Assembly: GCA_022376925.1 (NCBI GenBank)
Contig: JAIOJX010000030.1
Coordinates: 170,185,298 to 170,249,297, forward strand
Reading direction: 5' to 3'
Source of the DNA: Tragulus kanchil
Taxonomy: Eukaryota > Chordata > Mammalia > Artiodactyla > Tragulidae
DNA: 64,000 nt
Positions 58,513-64,000 of this stretch are shown piece by piece. The translations under genes and the position numbers were made by a program. The notes beneath the pieces were generated by a model that was given only the letters and a program-made list of their open reading frames with translations, was not told the origin of the DNA and made no database searches. Each line of letters begins with the position of its first letter. Within the stretch, counting starts at the first letter, position 1.

Positions 58513-58785
58513 TTATTTTTTTTTTTTTTTGGCCACTTCTATTCATCTTTCATTTATTTATCTTTGTTCTTTTTTTTGGCCTATGTGAGCCTCCCATCGC
58601 AGTGGCCTTGCTCTTTGCAGAGCACCAGCTCTGGGCACGTGCGCTCCAGAGCTTTGGCTCGGCAGTGGAACACATCGGTCCATCCGCTCCACAGCACGTG
58701 GGATCTTCCCAGGCCAGGAATCGAACTGGCAGCCCTTGCACTGCAAGGCGATGTCCTTACCCACTGGACCACCAGGGAAGCCCTA
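58513..58785 (-). repeat. tRNA-Glu SINE, unplaced body type
   Basis: Minus-strand member, flanked by a 14-base duplication GCTTTACTTCTTTA (58499-58512, 58786-58799). It is single-copy. Confidence 0.9.
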
Positions 58786-59260
58786 GCTTTACTTCTTTAC
58801 TGTAAACTGCATGATGGCAATAGTGGTCATCCAGAGGGATTTTAAAAAGGAATGTTTTATCAAATGATAAGTTGAATTATTTTTAGTTTTAATCATGCAA
58901 GCCAAGCAAGAGTTTTATTAGGAATATACTATGTTTAGTTAACGGCTAGGTGCCCACATACTTAAGTGCAGTGTCTTTCAAACTTGTTGGGACATTCTTG
59001 GAGGCACATTGCATTGCTCCTAAAAATGTTTAGAGATTTCTTCCAATAGAATTGTACATCTATTCATTGATTTGCATTCTAAAAATGATCATATTTACTG
59101 CTTTGAACTTGCCTAATATGGTATTCTAGAAATTGACTAGTTGATTATTTCCCTAAGAAAAGTCATGAGAAGAGGGTGTACTTTTCTAGATTAAGACACT
59201 CTTAGATTTTCTGATGCTTAAAATGATTATTAAATGATAATTAAAGTGATAGCTTTTCTT

Positions 59261-59583
59261 CTTTTTATTTATTTATTTTTGGCAGTGCTGGGTCTTTATT
59301 GCTTTGCAGGCTTTCTCTAGTTGTGGTGTGAGGGGCTACTCTCTCCGTGTGCAGTGCATGGGCTTCTCACTGTGATGGTTTCTCTTGTTGTGGAGCACGG
59401 GTTGTACGGCAGTATGTGGGCTTAGTAGTTGCAGTTCCCAGGGTTTAGAGCACAGACTTCATAGTTGCGGTGAACAGGCTTAGTTGCTGCACAGAATGTG
59501 GTATCGTTCCAGACCAGGGATTGAACTTGTGTCTCTTGCATTGGCAGTTGGATTCTTTACCACTGAGCCATCAGAGACACCCT
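59261..59583 (-). repeat. tRNA-Glu SINE, long CHR-2-like
   Basis: Minus-strand with body words CTTAGTAGTTGCAGTTCCC and AGGCTTAGTTGCTGCACAG. Flanked by GCTTTTCTT (59252-59260, 59584-59592). A cut copy is at 60459-60704. Confidence 0.85.
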
Positions 59584-61579
59584 GCTTTTCTTAGTCCTTC
59601 ATCAGTTAGATTTTGAAGTCAATGAGACAAGATGGAGCCAAATATTTAGATAGGAATTGATTGGAGTTGGAGGGGAGGAATTGATTGACTGTTTTTCTCT
59701 GAGATGATAAAATTGTGTTTCATGGCTTCTTTATTTCCTCAGCTGGTATTGAAAGCATAACAGCCTCCCTGCTAGGAAACAGGGAGTGTTACGAAGATCA
59801 GCATCAGTTTGTTGAAGAGAAGTGATCAGTATCTTTAGGTTCAGAGACCCTTCTGTGACTAAAAGGGAAGCCTTGGGAATGATTGCACTCTCTTCTTCTC
59901 CCCTCCCTCCCCAAAGGCTATTTAAGTCTTCTTTATAGTGGGTTTGGTGAGGTAGGAAGCAATGTTTGTAGATTTGGGATGGATTTTATCATTTGCTTCT
60001 TCATCTGCCTTTTTGGAATTGCTGTTCTTCTTGGAATTGCCTCATGGTGAACATTTCTGTACATTTGTCACATATAAAGTGCTGTGGTACTTCATTTGCA
60101 AGATTAGTAGGGATGAATTCAAGTAATAAGTTTCATTACTTGTTTGAAATCTGGTTTAAGATCACTGAAGGAGGAAGTTTAATTTTATGAATAAAATACG
60201 ATATTTATAGTTTGTTGATTTTATCTTCCTGTGCTTCTCATCTATCATTGCCATTTTTATGATTTTTTAAAATTTAATCTTCCAAACTGAATACCAGAAG
60301 AGTATTGGAAATCATTCCAGAGTTTTTCAGGCACAAGACTGACATGCAGTTCTTATGCTTTCTTCTAACTTATATCTTTTATTTTCAGGGAACAAAATTT
60401 TGCCCTGTGACTCAGTGTTATTTAAAATCATGTTCTTAAGAAACTGCTGTTTTATTTAGCTACTCTCCGTGTGCAGTGCATGGGCTTCTCACTGTGAGGG
60501 GTTCTCTTGTTGTGGAGCACGGGTTGTAGGCAGTATGTGGGCTTAGTAGTTGCAGTTCCCAGGGTTTAGAGCACAGACTTCATAGTTGCGGTGAACAGGC
60601 TTAGTTGCTGCACAGAATGTGGTATCGTTCCAGACCAGGGATTGAACTTGTGTCTCTTGCATTGGCAGTTGGATTCTTTACCACTGAGCCATCAGAGACA
60701 CCCTGCTTTTCTTAGTCCTTCATCAGTTAGATTTTGAAGTCAATGAGACAAGATGGAGCCAAATATTTAGATAGGAATTGATTGGAGTTGGAGGAGGAAT
60801 TGATTGACTGTTTTTCTCTGAGATGATAAAATTGTGTTTCATGGCTTCTTTATTTCCTCAGCTGGTATTGAAAGCATAACAGCCTCCCTGCTAGGAAACA
60901 GGGAGTGTTACGAAGATCAGCATCAGTTTGTTGAAGAGAAGTGATCAGTATCTTTAGGTTCAGAGACCCTTCTGTGACTAAAAGGGAAGCCTTGGGAATG
61001 ATTGCACTCTTCTTCTCCCCTCCCTCCCCAAAGGCTATTTAAGTCTTCTTTATAGTGGGTTTGGTGAGGTAGGAAGCAATGTTTGTAGATTTGGGATGGA
61101 TTTTATCATTTGCTTCTTCATCTGCCTTTTTGGAATTGCTGTTCTTCTTGGAATTGCCTCATGGTGAACATTTCTGTACATTTGTCACATATAAAGTGCT
61201 GTGGTACTTCATTTGCAAGATTAGTAGGGATGAATTCAAGTAATAAGTTTCATTACTTGTTTGAAATCTGGTTTAAGATCACTGAAGGAGGAAGTTTAAT
61301 TTTATGAATAAAATACGATATTTATAGTTTGTTGATTTTATCTTCCTGTGCTTCTCATCTATCATTGCCATTTTTATGATTTTTTAAAATTTAATCTTCC
61401 AAACTGAATACCAGAAGAGTATTGGAAATCATTCCAGAGTTTTTCAGGCACAAGACTGACATGCAGTTCTTATGCTTTCTTCTAACTTATATCTTTTATT
61501 TTCAGGGAACAAAAATTTTGCCCCTGTGACTCAGTGTTATTTAAAATCATGTTCTTAAGAAACTGCTGTATTTATTTAG
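59335..61579. repeat. Tandem duplication 21 (offset about 1117)
   Basis: Copy A is 59335-60459 and copy B is 60459-61579. Differences cluster in the first 100 bases of copy B (for example CTCTCTCC against CTCTCC). RAD18 intron 4; no exon. Confidence 0.92.
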
Positions 61580-61742
61580 AACATATACAACATTTGCAAT
61601 GTATTTATTAGATTCTTAAATACAAATTTAGAATTTATTTATTTATAATTTTGTTGTCCAAGCAGAACTTTATTCTTGACCTAAGTAAGAAAATGTTTTT
61701 ATATTTTGGTATAGCAGCCAGTCTACATGTGTATTATAATTT

Positions 61743-62059
61743 AAAAAAATATATATTTATTTATTTTGGGGGGAGCGGGTTGGGGAGGGAGGGGTCAGGC
61801 AGGCCACTTCTCTTGATCTTTCATTTATCTATTTTTCATGCATCTTTGTTCTTTGGCCCGTGTGGGCCTCCCATCGCTGTGGCTTCTGTTGTTGCAGAGC
61901 ACCGGCTCTGGGTGCACGCACTCCAGAGCTCCGGCTGAGTAATTAGACACATTGGTCCAGCCGTTCTGCGTCACGTGGGATCTTCCCAGGCCAGGGATCC
62001 AACCGGCGCCCCTTGCACTGCAAGGCGGTGTCCTTACCCACTGGACCACCAGGGAACCC
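61743..62059 (-). repeat. tRNA-Glu SINE, full copy with tail
   Basis: Minus-strand, with G-rich tail and TTTATTTATTT end. Flanked by a 19-base duplication with one mismatch, TACATGTGTATTATAATTT (61724-61742, 62060-62078), the longest ordinary target-site duplication here. Confidence 0.92.
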
Positions 62060-62347
62060 TACATGTATATTATAATTTTTACAAATTTAGAGTATAGATC
62101 TTCATTTATTGCTTTGGTTTATCCATCATTGAGGTATGAATTTGTCTCCAAGTACTCATTCCAAGTTTAAGAATTTAAACAAATGATAATGGATAATTTA
62201 CTTAGCATCTCACAGGAGGATGTAGAATATCATTTCACCTTTCCTTATGGTTTAGTTTAAAGCATACTGGGTTTGGATTCAGACACAACTTGTTTTCTGT
62301 CTTGATTCTACTAGTTTATTTGCTTTTTTAAATTGGGTGATAATTGT

Positions 62348-62660
62348 GCTGTGCTTAGTCTCTCAGTTGCGTCCGACTCTTTGAGACCCCATGGACTGTA
62401 GCCCACCAGGCTCCTCTGTCCCTGAGATTCTCCAGGCAAGAATACTGAGTGGGTTGCCATTGCCTTCTCCAGGGGAGCTTATGGACCCAGAGATCGAACC
62501 TGGGTGTCCTGCACTGCGGGCTGTTGCTTTGCCACCTCAGAGGCTTCTGGAATGCCCAAAGAGTGGTTTTGCCCTCAACCCCGTGGTCTGTAGCCTGTCA
62601 GGCTCCTCTAACCATGGAGTTCTCCAGGCAAGGGGACTGGAGTGGGTAGTGTCTGCTATA
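62348..62660 (-). repeat. Bov-A type SINE, two-part
   Basis: A minus-strand element (62348-62524) with CCCATGGACTGTAGCCCACC is followed by a second partial unit (62577-62660, GTGGTCTGTAGCCTGTCAGG). The layout fits a dimeric Bov-A2 or two nested elements. Confidence 0.75.
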
Positions 62661-62797
62661 CGTCAAGCAGACTTTTGACCATACTAATTTTGATGAGAGT
62701 GTGATCAAGATGTTAATCCTTTTTGGCTTCTGTTCCACATTTGAAAAGTGGGAATAATACTCTGGATATTTTGAGGAATTGCTGGAAGGATTAGAAA

Positions 62798-64000
62798 TGA
62801 AGAGATACATTAAAAGATACCCAGCATAGTACTGTATCTGGAGCAAAGGAACCTAAGAAAAGATTCCTATCATTACTATCCTGTATATTTTAGCTGTTTT
62901 ATTTATTTTATCTATTTATATTGTGTTGCTCTATTAACTGCATGTGCGTGCCTTACGGGGCTTGGTGGGCCTCTGCCTGTTTAACTGAATGTTCTGGATC
63001 GTAACAAATATTTGCAGGGAATTTGCAGTTACCAAAGTCCATGGACTTGATGACATGGGTTTTATGATTGCACATGTTTACCCAGAGGCCTGTTTTCACT
63101 TTTGATTCTTAGCCACATTTTGAAAAGGTAAAGTTACTATATAGTTAACTAACTGGCAAGATTTTCCTATATTTTATTGAGTCCCAATTATTCTGAAAGT
63201 CCATACTTCATCCAGTTTGAATGTCTTATGATGAATGCTGTTAGGTGTTATAATGCCAACTCAATTGAATATATAGGAGTGATGGAAATTAGAGTAAAGA
63301 TTAGCAGTTCAGTTTGACTTTAAGTATCAGTTTTGGAATTAATATTTTCACACAACTCATTTTGAAGGTATGTGAATTGCCGTAAACAGTCTCATGTTAT
63401 GAGTACCAATTGTACATTCATGGCTTCTAGATTTATATCTCAGCTAGATCTCTTTCTAAGACATCAGCTTCACGTATCTAGCCTCTTATCTCACACCTCT
63501 GCTTGGACCTCTTAAAACCAGAACTAAATTCCAATTCCCTCTGCTGCCCCTCAAACCCTACTTCCAATCCGTTGCCCCACAGTTTCACTTATCTTAGTAA
63601 ATGGCAGCTCCCTTCTTTCACTTGCTCATGTCAAAACCTTGGAGTTATCTTTAACCCCTCTCTTTCATACTCCGTCTTTTGTTCCATCAGTAAATTCCAT
63701 CGGCTCTATCTTTGCTGTACTCGTAGAATCACACAACTTTCCCTCAACATGCCAATATTATCCTGTCCAAGCTAGTGTCAGCCTTGGTACGTTGGTAACT
63801 TTTTATGGTCTTCCCCTTTGGTCCTCTTCCAGTTCATTTGAGGGCAGTGGCCAAAGTCGGGCTCTTTTAGGTGGTTGCCTGAAGAGATACATTAAAAGAT
63901 ACCCAGCATAGTACTGTATCTGGAGCAAAGGAACCTAAGAAAAGATTCCTATCATTACTATCCTGTATATTTTAGCTGTTTTATTTATTTTATCTATTTA
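62798..64000. repeat. Tandem duplication 22, cut by the window edge
   Basis: Copy A begins at 62798 and copy B at 63880, offset 1082; the last 121 bases of the window match copy A. Confidence 0.9.
62880..63870 (+). other. RAD18: RAD18 intron 4, end of window
   Basis: Intron sequence with no exon that I recognise; the ORFs here show no protein-like features. Confidence 0.5.

Noticed and set aside
524..64000. A real array of tandem gene or exon duplications
   Set aside because: Copies ignore gene structure, have almost fixed length, are near identical in the middle and degraded at the join, and would break reading frames of SRGAP3 and RAD18.

Overview
The window is nuclear DNA from an artiodactyl, almost certainly a ruminant. 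It is full of tRNA-Glu-derived SINEs of the Bov-tA/Bov-A type and of the wider cetartiodactyl type, together with MIR and L1 remnants. Split genes with vertebrate splice sites are present. Two genes can be recognised, both on the + strand and in the tail-to-head order SRGAP3 then RAD18, which matches my knowledge of the human 3p25 neighbourhood. The species cannot be named from the sequence.

Positions 1-25,610 hold the 3' part of SRGAP3: the SH3 exon (8058-8238, repeated at 9139-9319), a 150-base exon (10545-10694), a 328-base exon (13815-14142, repeated at 14917-15244), the last coding exon with its stop (18422-18835), and a long 3' UTR that probably ends just after an AATAAA at 25586. Exon phases join cleanly into one reading frame. 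Positions 25,611-36,830 are intergenic and mostly SINEs and MIRs. A GC-rich promoter and RAD18 exon 1 lie at about 36,835-37,152, with a second copy at 37,912-38,229. RAD18 exon 2 (45814-45895), exon 3 (55324-55385, repeated at 56415-56476) and exon 4 (57687-57757) follow, and the window ends inside the next intron. Exons 1-4 encode the N-terminus and the whole C3HC4 RING finger of this PCNA ubiquitin ligase.

The dominant feature is not biological. Twenty-two direct tandem duplications of about 1.05-1.2 kb (the last one cut by the window edge) run through introns, exons, UTR, promoter and intergenic DNA alike. Copies are nearly identical in the middle. Differences gather at the inner edges next to the junction and inside SINEs, and one copy carries a G run in place of a mixed sequence of equal length. 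I read these as overlapping contig ends that were placed side by side instead of merged. Removing one copy of each shortens the window by about 23 kb, to about 40.5 kb of real locus, and restores single copies of every exon.

I found no convincing new biological system. The points most worth checking are the assembly pattern, a dense tRNA-Glu SINE family with a body I cannot place, 50-base direct repeats around one SINE, a short L1 3' end inserted in a SINE, and three Pumilio-type motifs in the SRGAP3 3' UTR. Most open reading frames here, including those repeated at 1.1 kb spacing, are chance frames in SINEs, L1s and introns.
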